DNA of 64,000 nucleotides from Salegentibacter tibetensis. Its GTDB lineage: Bacteria > Bacteroidota > Bacteroidia > Flavobacteriales > Flavobacteriaceae. The stretch lies in the NCBI RefSeq assembly GCF_020164485.1, contig NZ_JAIQZA010000004.1, positions 110,231-174,230 on the forward strand, given 5' to 3'. The notes beneath the pieces were generated by a model. The model searched no databases and had not been told where the DNA came from. It saw only the letters and a list, made by a program, of their open reading frames with translations. This document shows positions 26,611 through 35,918 of the stretch, piece by piece. The first letter of the stretch is position 1. Each line of letters begins with the position of its first letter. The translations under genes were made by a program, and so were the position numbers.

Positions 26611-28107
26611 ATGAAAAGTCAGGATTTTCACAAGACTACCCGAAAAGAATTTTTACAGCAACTTGCCTTTGGAGCCGGAGCCCTGGGGGCAGGAATTTGT
26701 TTTCCCGGTATGCTTTCTGCCCAGGAATTTATCACCGGGAAGACCAATGCACCACGAAATATCCTTATCCTTGGAGCTGGACTGGCCGGACTCGCTGCTG
26801 CCTGGGAACTTGACAAGGCCGGCCATAAAGTAACAGTGCTTGAGGCCCGGGACCGTCCCGGCGGCCGTGTCTCTACCCTTAGAGAGCCATTTGCGCAGGG
26901 ATTGTATGCTGAAGAGGGAGCTGCAGCATATTCCGAGAGTTATACCACAGCACTTAAGTACATAGAAGAACTGGGGCTGGAAAAGGTGCCCTGGACAATG
27001 CCGGAAAGGCCGGTAGTTCATCATCTAAAAGGGAAAAGGTTTGTTGTCACTCCGGGAGAACCAGTGGACTGGCCTTATGAACTGACCGCTGAAGAGCGGG
27101 AGTTAGGCCCCTGGGGAATAGTAAATAAATATATTATAGAGAACCTGCCCGAAGAAGTATCTCAACCGGAAGCCTGGGATGAAGCACCATTAATGGAATT
27201 GGATGAACTTTCTCTAGACCAGTATATGACTTCTATGGGAGCTAGCAGGGGAGCTGTTGAACTGGTTCAAAACACGCAGTGGTTTGCTGCAGTGCCGGGA
27301 AAAACTTCAGGGGTATCCATGGCAGTTTCAGATTTTGGATTGTTTATGGGGGGAGCACCATTTCTGCTGAAAGGCGGCAATGATAAACTTCCTTTGGCAA
27401 TGGCCGAAAAGCTAAAAGAAAATATCCGTTACGGAGTTGAGGTGAACTCGGTAAACAGTTCAGCGGAAGAAGTATCTGTAACCGGTAAAGAAGCCGGAAA
27501 ATTGCAGACTTTTAAGGCAGATACTGTTATATGTACCTTCCCGGCAAAGGTGATGCGCAAAAAAATTAAAATTCTGCCTCCGCTTCCGGCAGATAAGCAA
27601 CAGGCCATAAATAATTTGCCTTACCTGGATTATACAAGAGTTTACCTACAGGTGGAAGAGCCATTCTGGCTTAAAAAAGGAGTTTCCGGAAGTGCAAAGT
27701 CAGATCTTATAACAGGGGAGATCACAGGTCATTTGCACCCGGATAACCCTGAGGAAAATCCTGCTGTCCTTGAAAGTATGGTAGGTGGGCCAAAAGCGAC
27801 AGCTATGGGAAAAATGTCAGAAAAAGAATTGCTGAATAAAACCCTTGAGGATATGAATAAAATACATCCAGGTCTGCATGATCATTACCAGAAAGGACAT
27901 GTGAAAGCCTGGAGCGAAGATCCTTATGCCCTGGGGGGCGTTAGCTGGCCTGCACCCGGTGATGTGAAAAAATATCTAAAAGCTTTACAAGGTCCTCACG
28001 GGCGAATTCATTTTGCAGGAGAGCACACCAGTATACTGCGCAGTACCATGGAAGGTGCTTTGCGATCGGGCGTTCGGGCTGCTAACGAGATCCACGGAAA
28101 AAGTTGA
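26611..28107 (+). CDS. FAD-dependent amine oxidase (flavin monoamine oxidase family)
   Basis: A 498-residue protein when started at the ATG at 26611 (MKSQDFHKTTRKEFLQQLAFG). This start gives an N-terminal export signal with a TRKEF segment before a hydrophobic stretch, loosely like a Tat signal lacking the second arginine; a TTG 38 codons earlier is less likely. The FAD-binding motif is NILILGAGLAGLAAAWELDKAGHKVTVLEARDRPGGR. The C-terminal FAD motif is HFAGEHTSILRSTMEGALRSGVRAANEI. Family members oxidise primary or secondary amines or amino acids with O2. Export would place it in the periplasm. Substrate unknown, and there are no functional neighbours. Confidence 0.88.
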   Translation: MKSQDFHKTTRKEFLQQLAFGAGALGAGICFPGMLSAQEFITGKTNAPRNILILGAGLAGLAAAWELDKAGHKVTVLEARDRPGGRVSTLREPFAQGLYAEEGAAAYSESYTTALKYIEELGLEKVPWTMPERPVVHHLKGKRFVVTPGEPVDWPYELTAEERELGPWGIVNKYIIENLPEEVSQPEAWDEAPLMELDELSLDQYMTSMGASRGAVELVQNTQWFAAVPGKTSGVSMAVSDFGLFMGGAPFLLKGGNDKLPLAMAEKLKENIRYGVEVNSVNSSAEEVSVTGKEAGKLQTFKADTVICTFPAKVMRKKIKILPPLPADKQQAINNLPYLDYTRVYLQVEEPFWLKKGVSGSAKSDLITGEITGHLHPDNPEENPAVLESMVGGPKATAMGKMSEKELLNKTLEDMNKIHPGLHDHYQKGHVKAWSEDPYALGGVSWPAPGDVKKYLKALQGPHGRIHFAGEHTSILRSTMEGALRSGVRAANEIHGKS

Positions 28108-28141
28108 TGCCAGAGAATAACCTCAGAAGTTTTGAATTGAA

Positions 28142-28357
28142 TTAATTATGAGATTTTTCCCGGTCCTTATCTGTTGTTAAAATTTTTTTAAACCGCAGAA
28201 TCATAATTATTATTAAAAAGAATACAGTAGCTAAAAATAAGATTGTTATTGGATTTTCAACGAGAATAGCATAGTAGAAATCTTTATCCAGATAAATTAG
28301 ATAACAAACTATTACAATTGCTAATAGAATTAAGAATCTGTAAATTTTACTATTCAT
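28142..28357 (-). CDS. Small two-helix membrane protein of unknown function
   Basis: A 71-residue protein with two hydrophobic segments (about 7-23 and 38-56) and a charged C-terminal tail (RFKKILTTDKDREKSHN). No family is recognised. The gene runs opposite to both neighbours and starts with a normal ATG preceded by AT-rich DNA. The two clean membrane helices and positive-inside tail support a real gene. Confidence 0.5.
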   Translation of the reverse strand: MNSKIYRFLILLAIVIVCYLIYLDKDFYYAILVENPITILFLATVFFLIIIMILRFKKILTTDKDREKSHN

Positions 28358-28684
28358 TATTATTAAAATTAAAAAAAATAGTACAGTTTTCCTATTTATC
28401 TCTACTTTTTAAAAGGGTTTTATGTATTCAAATTGAGGTTTTGTATTGATCACAAGGGATGCACTTGTTTTTATCTGAAATTTGATTTAATGGTGTTTTA
28501 GTCTGATTAATTAGTAGATGTTCCATTATTGGCAATTAAAACGCTTTGGAAATATTTCTAATTAATTGTAAAATGTTTAATTTTAGTATTAACTAAGAAT
28601 GCTTCTAAGAAAAATATTTTAGTCGCAATAGACCAGCAAAAGGATGTAGATCAATTAGTTGATCAAACAGTAAAGTTAGCAAAG

Positions 28685-29047
28685 TTGACCAATGCAAAAA
28701 TCTGGATTATGCATGTGACCGAGGCTGATCCAGATGATTTTCTTGCGAGGGAGGCCGGACCTCAATTTGTTTATGATAAGAGGGCTAAAGAGCGAAAAGA
28801 AGAAGCCGTAACTATTAAAAAATGGGCCGATAAAATAGGGGAGGAACATAATTTGGAGGTTGAAGGTCTTTTAATTGAAGGCTCTGTAACCAAATCTATA
28901 AGGAAATTAGTGGACGAATGTCAAATTGATTTAGTGGTGGCAGGGCATAGAAAGAAAAGTTTGGTTTATGGGCTGTTTACCTCGAATAAGAAAAAGGATC
29001 TTATCGATGATCTTAAAATTCCATTACTGGCGGTACCCCTGGTTTAA
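28685..29047 (+). CDS. Universal stress protein (UspA-like), start uncertain
   Basis: The minimal frame from the TTG at 28685 gives 120 residues. The UspA fold clearly extends upstream in the same frame, through KNILVAIDQQKDVDQLVDQT (from about 28610), which supplies the first beta-strand and helix. The rest includes KIWIMHVTEADP, a VEGLLIEGSVTKSIRKLVDE segment, DLVVAGHRKKSLVYGLFTSN and a final IPLLAVPLV. No ATG, GTG or TTG precedes the first strand in frame; an ATG at 28599 would fit if one A were restored in the A-run at 28610-28614. It is either a frameshifted gene, a sequencing error or an unusual start. Confidence 0.7.
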   Translation: MTNAKIWIMHVTEADPDDFLAREAGPQFVYDKRAKERKEEAVTIKKWADKIGEEHNLEVEGLLIEGSVTKSIRKLVDECQIDLVVAGHRKKSLVYGLFTSNKKKDLIDDLKIPLLAVPLV

Positions 29048-29236
29048 TCATACCGGAAGGCTGTTACTTCCTACTTATCTTTGCTAATTTGATATAATTT
29101 GAATTAAAATGGGACAAGCTTAATTTGTTGGGGTCAGTGATAAGCATACCGAATCCGAGCCCAAAAAGATCACCGAACCAGATGATAAACTTTTTCATAA
29201 ATATTTTCTAACCTGATAATCAACTTCTTAAAATTA

Positions 29237-29268
29237 TTTTGTTTTACCAAAGGCATAGCGTAATTTTA
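29237..29268 (+). promoter_or_regulatory. Probable Bacteroidetes-type promoter of the MgtC-like gene
   Basis: A TTTTG at 29237-29241 and TAATTTTA at 29261-29268 (one base off TAnnTTTG) are separated by 19 bases, about the spacing used by the primary sigma factor of Bacteroidetes. The ATG follows at 29286. Confidence 0.4.
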
Positions 29269-29285
29269 AAAATCAACTTTTTGTT

Positions 29286-29732
29286 ATGGAAATAGATAAC
29301 GTGCAATTCCTTCTCCAAAGCGGTGCTGCTACGTTGTCGGGACTGCTTATGGGCCTGGAAAGAAAGTTTAAGGGAAAACCAGCCGGGCTAAAAACCAATA
29401 TGTTGGTTGCCCTTGGAGCCTGCGCATTCATTACCATTTCTTTATTGTTTAAGGATGCTGGAGGAACCGATATGACGCGTATTGTAGGACAAATAGTTGT
29501 GGGAGTTGGATTTCTGGGTGCCGGAGTGATTTTACACGGGGAGGATAATAATAAGGTTAAAGGTCTCGCTACAGCTGCAACTATCTGGTGCAGTGCGGCC
29601 GCAGGCTGTCTTGCCGGATTTGGCCTTTATCTTTCATTATTGTATTTCACCGTTTTTGTTGTTATGATCAATTTGGTGTTTGGATATTTGAACCGTAAAG
29701 TGAAAAAACATGCTGATGATCCCGATGATTGA
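29286..29732 (+). CDS. MgtC/SapB family membrane protein
   Basis: A 148-residue protein with four membrane helices. It has the conserved MgtC features LLMGLERKFKGKPAGLKTNMLVALGAC, ARG-like DMTRIVGQIVVGVGFLGAGVIL and KVKGLATAATIWCSAAAGCLAGFG. The family is tied to survival at low Mg2+ and, in pathogens, to inhibition of ATP synthase; the molecular role in free-living bacteria is open. The C-terminal soluble domain of longer MgtC proteins is absent, giving the short SapB type. Transcribed alone. Confidence 0.88.
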   Translation: MEIDNVQFLLQSGAATLSGLLMGLERKFKGKPAGLKTNMLVALGACAFITISLLFKDAGGTDMTRIVGQIVVGVGFLGAGVILHGEDNNKVKGLATAATIWCSAAAGCLAGFGLYLSLLYFTVFVVMINLVFGYLNRKVKKHADDPDD

Positions 29733-30006
29733 TTTGCTGTTTAATAGTTTTCTATACAATAGAATATTGACTCTAATTGCGAAATTCTTGTAATCCTGGT
29801 AGCCCGTAGCGATAAACTATACCTGATCGTCCAGTATGAGAGAACCTGAATATGCACCGCATTCTTCAAGAATTCCGTTGATGTTTTTGGTCTTTTGTGA
29901 AGGCCCGGATACATAGAAATTTGTGCTAAAATCACACATCTCCTTTTTTTCTTTATAAAATAGATATATTGGAATTATCTTTTGCAGCTAAAGAGTAAAA
30001 TACTTT

Positions 30007-30813
30007 ATGAGAACCGGTATTATTTTTCTTTCGGTATTAACAGGATTCTATATTCTAATCTGTTTGCTACTGTATGTTTTCCAGGAGAAGATGATCTTTC
30101 TTCCGCAAGTCCTGGGCAAGGATTTTAAATTCAGTTTCAGGGAAAATTTTGAGGAACGGTTTATCGAGATGGGGGACGGGAAGAAACTAAATGCGCTCCT
30201 TTTCAAAGCTGAAAATTCGCAGGGAGTGATATTTTATCTGCACGGCAATGCGGGCTCTCTGGAAGACTGGGGGAGTGTAGCTGAAACTTTTATGAACCTT
30301 GATTACGACCTGTTTATTCCCGATTATAGAGGCTATGGAAAAAGTGAGGGAAACATAAAAAATGAAGAACAGCTCCACCAGGACATCCAGATCCTTTATG
30401 AACATTTAAAGTTGGATTATTCTGAAAACAAGATTATTGTACTTGGTCACTCCATAGGCTCGGGTATGGCAGCTAAAGTAGCCGCGGCCAATAACCCAAG
30501 ACTCCTAATCCTGCAGGCACCCATGTATTCTCTGCCCGACCTGGTAAAAAACACTCCTCCCTTTAATATCTTCCCCCGATTTCTTATCAGGTATAAATTC
30601 AGCACCGGTAATTATTTAAAAGAAGCTGAGATACCGGTTGCCGTTTTACACGGAGATGAGGACGAAATCATTTATTACGGCTCCTCCCTTAAGTTGCAGC
30701 AGGAATTTAAATCACAAGATACTTTGATCACCCTGGAAGGCTATGGACATAATAACTTTTTGGGTACTGAGCCTTACAGAAGGGAGATAGAAGAGGTTTT
30801 AAAAAGATACTAG
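30007..30813 (+). CDS. Membrane-anchored alpha/beta hydrolase (BEM46-like)
   Basis: A 268-residue protein with an N-terminal membrane anchor (residues 5-25) and an alpha/beta-hydrolase domain. Blocks: VIFYLHGNAGSLEDW (oxyanion HGNAG), FIPDYRGYGKSEG, VLGHSIGSGMAAKVAA (nucleophile Ser in GHSIGS), VAVLHGDEDEIIYY (Asp) and GYGHNNF (His). BEM46/ABHD13-like members are serine hydrolases at the cytoplasmic face with mostly unknown lipid or ester substrates. The triad is complete. No operon partner: the permease gene follows after about 80 bases and could be co-transcribed. Confidence 0.88.
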   Translation: MRTGIIFLSVLTGFYILICLLLYVFQEKMIFLPQVLGKDFKFSFRENFEERFIEMGDGKKLNALLFKAENSQGVIFYLHGNAGSLEDWGSVAETFMNLDYDLFIPDYRGYGKSEGNIKNEEQLHQDIQILYEHLKLDYSENKIIVLGHSIGSGMAAKVAAANNPRLLILQAPMYSLPDLVKNTPPFNIFPRFLIRYKFSTGNYLKEAEIPVAVLHGDEDEIIYYGSSLKLQQEFKSQDTLITLEGYGHNNFLGTEPYRREIEEVLKRY

Positions 30814-30896
30814 ATTTTGATTCTTAAAGTCAAAAAAATATACCTAAACACCTTTTAAAGGAAAAACGGGAGATTAAATTTTAAAATTAAAGTTAT

Positions 30897-32177
30897 TTGG
30901 AGCTAAAAAGAGGAATAAAAAAATGGGATTTGGTGCTATTGATGATTAACAGCACCATTGGAGCCGGGATATTCGGGCTGCCATCAAAAATATTCGGGTT
31001 GTCTGGAATTTACAGTCTCCCTGCCCTCTTTTTATGTGGCCTCATCGTTTTTGTATTAGTACTGGTGTTTGCTGAGGTTTCAAGCAGGTTTAAAAAAACA
31101 GGTGGGCCATACCTCTATATTTTATCATCTTTCGGTAAGATCCCGGCTTTTGTGATTGGCTGGCTTATTCTAATTACACGGGTTGCTACTTATGCTGCGC
31201 TTATCAATTTAATGGTTACCTATATCAGTTATTTTAATCCTGTATTTTTAGAACCTGTTTATTCCTTCAGTCTAATTACGGGTATTACATTGTTCTTTAC
31301 CTGGATCAATTATCTGGGGGTGAAAAGTTCCACTATTCTCAATAATACCCTTGCCATAGCAAAGATAGTCCCGCTCCTCGTTTTCGTACTGGTAGGGCTG
31401 TTTTATATGGATCTTAACCTCATAGATACTGATCAGCCACCGCCAGAACCGGGAGATTTTATGTCTACCATTTTGATCCTGATTTTTGCTTTTACCGGTT
31501 TTGAAGCGGTAGTGGTGAACACGGGGGAAATGGAAAATCCCAAAAAAAACATTCCTTTTGCCCTTATGCTGTCAATTGCTTTTGTGGCTGTTTTCTATGC
31601 CCTGATTCAATTTGTGAGTATAGGTACTTTGCCAGATCTGGCTTCTTCTGAAACACCTATTACCGATGCGGCCCAGATCTTTATGGGATCTCCCGGGGCT
31701 ATTTTTATCACCTTAGGAGCCGTTATATCTATTGGTGGTACACTAAACGCCGTAATGTTGATAGGGTCGAGGCTTCCATTTGCCTTAAGTGAAGAAAAGC
31801 AGTTTCCGGAATTATTTGCAAGACTGCATCCAAAATACCGAACTCCGGTTTATTCCCTTTTCATTTTTACAGCTGTTACGCTTATTGCCTCCCTCACCGG
31901 GTCCTTCATTTATGCCGTATCCATCAGCGTAATTAGTAAAGTGCTTATCTTCTTAATGGTGTGTGCTGCTATGATAAAGTTGCGTAAAAAACATCCCCGA
32001 AAAAAGATCTTTTTCAAGCTTCCGTATGGTTATCTGTTTGCCATTACTGGAATTCTGTCGTCAATAGGTTTGCTTTACAGTTCAAAACTCTCTGAATTGG
32101 TTGATGTTTTGATTACCATTGGCATCGGAATGCTCTTGTATGCTCTTTATAAGATATTGTCCCGGAAGAAGACTTGA
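30897..32177 (+). CDS. APC-family amino acid permease
   Basis: A 426-residue protein with about 12 membrane helices. The first helix holds LLMINSTIGAGIFGLPSKIFG, the helix-breaking GAGIFG substrate-binding motif of the APC superfamily; FAFTGFEAVVVNTGEMENPKKNIPFAL is the conserved helix 6-7 region. Family members import amino acids or related amines, coupled to protons or by exchange; the substrate is not evident. The start is a TTG at 30897, since no in-frame ATG lies nearby upstream of the first helix. Confidence 0.88.
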   Translation: MELKRGIKKWDLVLLMINSTIGAGIFGLPSKIFGLSGIYSLPALFLCGLIVFVLVLVFAEVSSRFKKTGGPYLYILSSFGKIPAFVIGWLILITRVATYAALINLMVTYISYFNPVFLEPVYSFSLITGITLFFTWINYLGVKSSTILNNTLAIAKIVPLLVFVLVGLFYMDLNLIDTDQPPPEPGDFMSTILILIFAFTGFEAVVVNTGEMENPKKNIPFALMLSIAFVAVFYALIQFVSIGTLPDLASSETPITDAAQIFMGSPGAIFITLGAVISIGGTLNAVMLIGSRLPFALSEEKQFPELFARLHPKYRTPVYSLFIFTAVTLIASLTGSFIYAVSISVISKVLIFLMVCAAMIKLRKKHPRKKIFFKLPYGYLFAITGILSSIGLLYSSKLSELVDVLITIGIGMLLYALYKILSRKKT

Positions 32178-32202
32178 ATTGTATTCCGCAGAACCTTATT
32201 AA

Positions 32203-32241
32203 TCCCTCATTGAGGGTTTAATTCCCCCGAGGCTTGCTCCC
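32203..32241. repeat. Left arm of an inverted repeat flanking the nos region (terminator-like)
   Basis: The AATCCCTCATTGAGGGTTT hairpin followed by AATTCCCCCGAGGCTTGCT. The reverse complement, with few changes, occurs at about 39868-39909 just after nosY. The inner palindrome plus T-rich tail could terminate transcription, so the pair insulates the region, or the two may be ends or scars of a mobile unit. Confidence 0.6.
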
Positions 32242-32383
32242 AGGTTCTTGATTTTTGGGAACTTCAGATATACCTACCTTCAAAATAAGATTTATACCAA
32301 ATTATTTAAATCTCACCCCGATTACTTAATAAATGTCATTGTATCAGTTGATTAATAGGTTTCATCTCAATTAATCACCTCCA

Positions 32384-32401
32384 TTATGACTGGGGTCATA
32401 A
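32384..32401. promoter_or_regulatory. Crp/Fnr-type operator upstream of the nos gene cluster
   Basis: Perfect palindrome TTATGA-CTGGGG-TCATAA, 53 bases before the cytochrome c start codon. The TGA-N6-TCA half-site spacing matches sites at 40553-40564 (in front of the Crp/Fnr gene) and 43004-43015 (in front of ric). It is the likely target of the regulator at 39904-40500. Confidence 0.65.
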
Positions 32402-32453
32402 AATAAGATTGGCTTGTCTTTTAATTTTACTATTGAAATCAAAATCAATCATT

Positions 32454-32969
32454 ATGAAATTAATTGTAAAAATAGGAATGTCTTTAGCCCTGGTAATTTC
32501 TTTGGCAGCTTGTGGCAATTCTGAAAAAGAAGATAAAGAGAGCCTTCGGTTAGATGATTACAGCTCACAAACTAAAGAAAAGAAAACTGAAGCTAAGGAT
32601 GCTTCCGGAGATTCCGGGGACGATCTGTCTAACAAAGGCATTGGTCCTATAAAATCTATGGATTTGCCCGAAAGCATTGACTCAGATATGGCAGCCAATG
32701 GAGCCAGTATCTTTAAAAATATGTGTTCTGCCTGTCACAAAATGGATAAGAAATTTGTGGGACCTGCTATAGCTGGAGTAACCGAAAGACGCTCACCAGA
32801 GTGGATCATGAACATGATTCTTAATCCTGAGCAAATGATCAAAGAAGATCCTATTGCTAAAAGACTCCTTATAGAGTCGAATATGGCAGTAATGGCTAAC
32901 CAGGGACTTGAAGAAGATGAGGCCAGGGCGATGGTAGAGTATTTTAGACAATATGATAAGCAAAACTGA
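32454..32969 (+). CDS. Monoheme cytochrome c lipoprotein of the nos cluster
   Basis: A 171-residue protein from the ATG at 32454 (MKLIVKIGMSLALVISLAAC), which yields a lipobox with Cys20; an upstream in-frame start would spoil the signal. A charged linker (about 22-65) leads to a class I cytochrome c domain with a single heme site CSACH (91-95) and methionines near residues 149-153 that may supply the axial ligand. It is the first gene behind the palindromic operator and precedes nosZ by one gene, so it is the probable electron donor to N2O reductase at the periplasmic face, as known for clade II nos clusters. Confidence 0.88.
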   Translation: MKLIVKIGMSLALVISLAACGNSEKEDKESLRLDDYSSQTKEKKTEAKDASGDSGDDLSNKGIGPIKSMDLPESIDSDMAANGASIFKNMCSACHKMDKKFVGPAIAGVTERRSPEWIMNMILNPEQMIKEDPIAKRLLIESNMAVMANQGLEEDEARAMVEYFRQYDKQN

Positions 32970-33229
32970 TGCTGCTCATATTTTCAGAAGTATTTCAATT
33001 ATAAATTCGTATTAAATTAACTTTTATGCTTATCCGTTTAGAAACCTAAAAACAGTTTTTGTCACCCTGAGCTTTTCGACTTCGCTCAAAACAAGCTTTA
33101 GTCGAAGGGTCAAACAAAAACGTCTCAACTACGCTCGACGTGACACTTTATTTCAATTTTGCCTTATGGGCCTCTTAGCGGATATACAATAACTTTTTAA
33201 TTGAATAAACCTAACTAAACCGACAAATC
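32970..33229. repeat. Dispersed hairpin repeat between cytochrome c and FAS1 genes
   Basis: Contains a GTCACCCTGAGCTTTTCGAC ... GTCGAAGGGTC hairpin (about 33060-33112) and a CTCAACTACGCTCGACGTGAC block, both part of a common flavobacterial intergenic repeat family. It may weaken read-through between the two genes. Confidence 0.5.
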
Positions 33230-33823
33230 ATGAGATCAATTCCCTTTCTAATGACGATTGTTCTGCTAATAAGTTCTTCTGTACTTATTGGATGTAAGGA
33301 TAACACCAATGATAAAGGCGGGACACCTTCCGCCACTGCTGAAGCAGAAAGCGATGCCAGCTCTAATAGGGGCCAGGCCTTTATTGATGACGATAGTGAA
33401 AATCCAAACGCTTTACGCTTAGCTATGGATTCTGAAGACCATACAACTTTGGTTGCTGCCGTTGAAGCGGCCGGGGTTGAAAATGCCCTGGTAAATGTTG
33501 GGCCGCTTACGGTCTTTGCTCCTACAAATGCCGCATTCGATAAACTTCCTGATGGCACCGTTGAAGATCTTTTAAAACCTGAAAATAAGTCTAAGCTGGC
33601 TTATATTCTTACCAATCACGTAGCTCCCAGCAATTATCCAATTAGCATGCTTGAGAAAAATTTAAAAAAAGGGCGCACCCTTTATATGGCTTCCGGAGAA
33701 AATGTTGAGGTGAGTCAAGAAGGAGATGATATTATTGTGGGAGGAGCCAAAATTATAGGTACCGTAAAAGTGAGTAATGGCTGGGTACACGTAGTGGAAG
33801 ATGTCATTTTACCAAAAAAATAA
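33230..33823 (+). CDS. Fasciclin (FAS1) domain lipoprotein in the nos cluster
   Basis: A 197-residue protein with a lipoprotein signal (Cys22 in LIGC), a short low-complexity linker and one FAS1 domain (about 70-195). FAS1 landmarks are LVAAVEAAGVENALVNVGPLTVFAPTNAAFDKLP, YILTNHVAPSNY and a final NGWVHVVEDVILP. FAS1 domains usually mediate adhesion or protein contacts. Its place between cytochrome c and nosZ, 38 bases before nosZ, suggests co-transcription and possibly a role in nitrous oxide reductase assembly or docking. That role is inferred from position only. Confidence 0.85.
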   Translation: MRSIPFLMTIVLLISSSVLIGCKDNTNDKGGTPSATAEAESDASSNRGQAFIDDDSENPNALRLAMDSEDHTTLVAAVEAAGVENALVNVGPLTVFAPTNAAFDKLPDGTVEDLLKPENKSKLAYILTNHVAPSNYPISMLEKNLKKGRTLYMASGENVEVSQEGDDIIVGGAKIIGTVKVSNGWVHVVEDVILPKK

Positions 33824-33861
33824 TCAATCCAATTTTAAACAATAAATTAAAACTCATTCTA

Positions 33862-35829
33862 ATGAAAAATATATTTAAAATAGCGATCCTGGGTGTATTG
33901 GGACTATTTATCCAATCTTGTGGCAATGGAGGGTCTTCAGATCAAAAATCTGGTGCCATTTCCGGTAATGCTGCTGAACGTGTTTACGTGGCTCCGGGAG
34001 AGCACGATGAATTTTATGCATTCCTTTCGGGAGGATACAGTGGTAATCTTACCGTTTACGGTTTGCCTTCAGGAAGAATGCTAAAAGAGATCCCTGTTTT
34101 TTCTCAGTTTCCAACCAACGGTTACGGGTATTCTGAAGAAACAGTACCAATGTTGAACACTTCCTTCGGATTTGTGCCATGGGGAGATGCTCACCACCCC
34201 GATATTTCACAAACCAATGGGGAACTGGATGGGCGATGGGTCTTTATCAATGAAAACAACACGCCAAGGATCGCACGTATTAGTCTCGAATACTTTGAAA
34301 CTGAAGAGATCATCGAGATTCCTCACAGTGCGGGAAACCACTCTTCATCTTTTGTTACTGAAAATACTGAATATGTGGTTGCAGGAACTCGTTTCTCCGT
34401 GCCTTATCCACAAGAGGATATGGCTATTGATGAAATGAAAGGTAACTTTAAAGGCCCTCTTACCTTTATCGCTGTTGGCGATGATGGAAGGATGAAGATC
34501 GATTTCCAACTGAAGATGCCAGGATTTAACTATGACCTTGCACACCCCGGGCGTGGAGATTCTCATGGATGGTTCTTCTTTACCACCTATAACACCGAAG
34601 AAGCTCACACTATGCAGGAAGTTAACGCTTCTCAAAATGATAAAGATTTTATTGCTGCCGTAAACTGGAAAAAGATTCAGGAATATGTGCAAAATGGAGG
34701 AGGAGAAGAGATCGATGCAGAATATGCACATAATGTTTTTGATCATAGTACCCAGACTGCCACAACTACTATGGAGAATAAAGTTCTTACTGTAGATCCA
34801 AGAGAAGTGGAAGGAGCTGTATTCTTTATGCCAACTCCAAAATCTCCTCACGGTTGTGATGTAGATCCTTCAGGAGAGTACATTGTGGGTAACGGTAAAC
34901 TTTCTACCGACCTTACTGTTCACTCTTTTTCTAAGATGATCACTGCAATTGAAAATGAAGATTATGAGGGTGATGCCTATGATATTCCTATCCTTAATTT
35001 CGACTCTACTCTTGCAGGAACTGTAAAAGAAGGAGGTTTGGGCCCGCTTCATACTGAATTTGACGGAAAAGGAAACGCATATACTACATTCTTTATCTCT
35101 TCTGAAGTTGTTAAATGGAAATTAGGAACCTGGGAAGTGCTTGACAGACAGCCAAGTTACTACTCTGTTGGTCACAATATGATTCCCGGTGGTAACTCAA
35201 GAAAGCCTTTCGGAAAGTATATGGTCTCTTTGAACAAGATTACCAAAGATCGTTACCTGCCAACAGGGCCTGAGTTAGAACACTCTGCACAATTATATGA
35301 TATTTCTGGAGAGAAAATGGAACTTCTTTCAGACTTCCCAACTCACGGAGAGCCTCACTATGCTGCAGGTATTCCTGCAGATAAGATCAAGTCAAAATCC
35401 AGGAAGATCTATAGACTTGATGAGAATGAGCATGAGTATGCGGCTACTAACGAGTCTGAAACAAAAATGGTTCGCGATGGGAAAGATGTTCACGTATACA
35501 TGACTACAGTGAGAAGTCACTTCTCACCAGATAACCTTGAAGGCATTAAAGTAGGAGATAAAGTGTACTTCCACGTTACTAACCTTGAGCAGGATTTTGA
35601 TGTACCACACGGTTTCGCTATGATTGGTGCAAATACTTCTGAGCTCTTGATTATGCCAGGACAAACCAAAACAATTACCTGGGAACCCAAAAAAGTAGGG
35701 GTATGGCCATTTTACTGTACCGACTTCTGCTCAGCTCTTCACCAGGAAATGCAAGGATACGTAAGAGTATCTGGACAGAATTCAAATGTTCCATTGAAAT
35801 GGACTTTGGATGATGAAGAGATTAATTAG
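33862..35829 (+). CDS. nosZ: Nitrous-oxide reductase, clade II, lipoprotein-type
   Basis: A 655-residue protein with a Sec/lipoprotein signal (Cys20 in FIQSCGN) in place of the Tat signal of clade I enzymes. The N-terminal beta-propeller carries CuZ histidines, including HH111-112 (GDAHHPDIS), HPGRGDSHGW and SPHGCDVDPSGE. The C-terminal cupredoxin domain holds the CuA site: His in DVPHGFAMIG and Cys619, Cys623, His627 and Met630 in YCTDFCSALHQEM. It reduces N2O to N2 outside the inner membrane using electrons from cytochrome c or a menaquinol route. It is followed by a hairpin that may limit read-through into the accessory genes. All metal ligands look intact. Confidence 0.97.
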   Translation: MKNIFKIAILGVLGLFIQSCGNGGSSDQKSGAISGNAAERVYVAPGEHDEFYAFLSGGYSGNLTVYGLPSGRMLKEIPVFSQFPTNGYGYSEETVPMLNTSFGFVPWGDAHHPDISQTNGELDGRWVFINENNTPRIARISLEYFETEEIIEIPHSAGNHSSSFVTENTEYVVAGTRFSVPYPQEDMAIDEMKGNFKGPLTFIAVGDDGRMKIDFQLKMPGFNYDLAHPGRGDSHGWFFFTTYNTEEAHTMQEVNASQNDKDFIAAVNWKKIQEYVQNGGGEEIDAEYAHNVFDHSTQTATTTMENKVLTVDPREVEGAVFFMPTPKSPHGCDVDPSGEYIVGNGKLSTDLTVHSFSKMITAIENEDYEGDAYDIPILNFDSTLAGTVKEGGLGPLHTEFDGKGNAYTTFFISSEVVKWKLGTWEVLDRQPSYYSVGHNMIPGGNSRKPFGKYMVSLNKITKDRYLPTGPELEHSAQLYDISGEKMELLSDFPTHGEPHYAAGIPADKIKSKSRKIYRLDENEHEYAATNESETKMVRDGKDVHVYMTTVRSHFSPDNLEGIKVGDKVYFHVTNLEQDFDVPHGFAMIGANTSELLIMPGQTKTITWEPKKVGVWPFYCTDFCSALHQEMQGYVRVSGQNSNVPLKWTLDDEEIN

Positions 35830-35864
35830 TTTTTTTAGTTGAAAACTGTTTGTTTTTAGATTGA

Positions 35865-35898
35865 GAAAGGCGGGTGGATGGAAAATTTACCCGCTTTC
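35865..35898 (+). terminator. Hairpin between nosZ and the downstream nos genes
   Basis: Stem GAAAG-G-CGGGT (35865-35875) and ACCCGC-TTTC (35889-35898) followed by TTTT. The short T-tract suggests partial termination, which would keep nosZ mRNA more abundant than the accessory mRNAs. Confidence 0.55.
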
Positions 35899-35918
35899 TT
35901 TTACAAATCCCCTTAGCA

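Noticed and set aside
29741..29935. A 64-codon minus-strand frame after the MgtC-like gene
   Set aside because: No family resemblance or start signal; in a non-conserved spacer.
34345..34851. A 168-codon minus-strand frame inside nosZ
   Set aside because: Antisense to a well conserved enzyme; composition looks like a mirror of nosZ codons.
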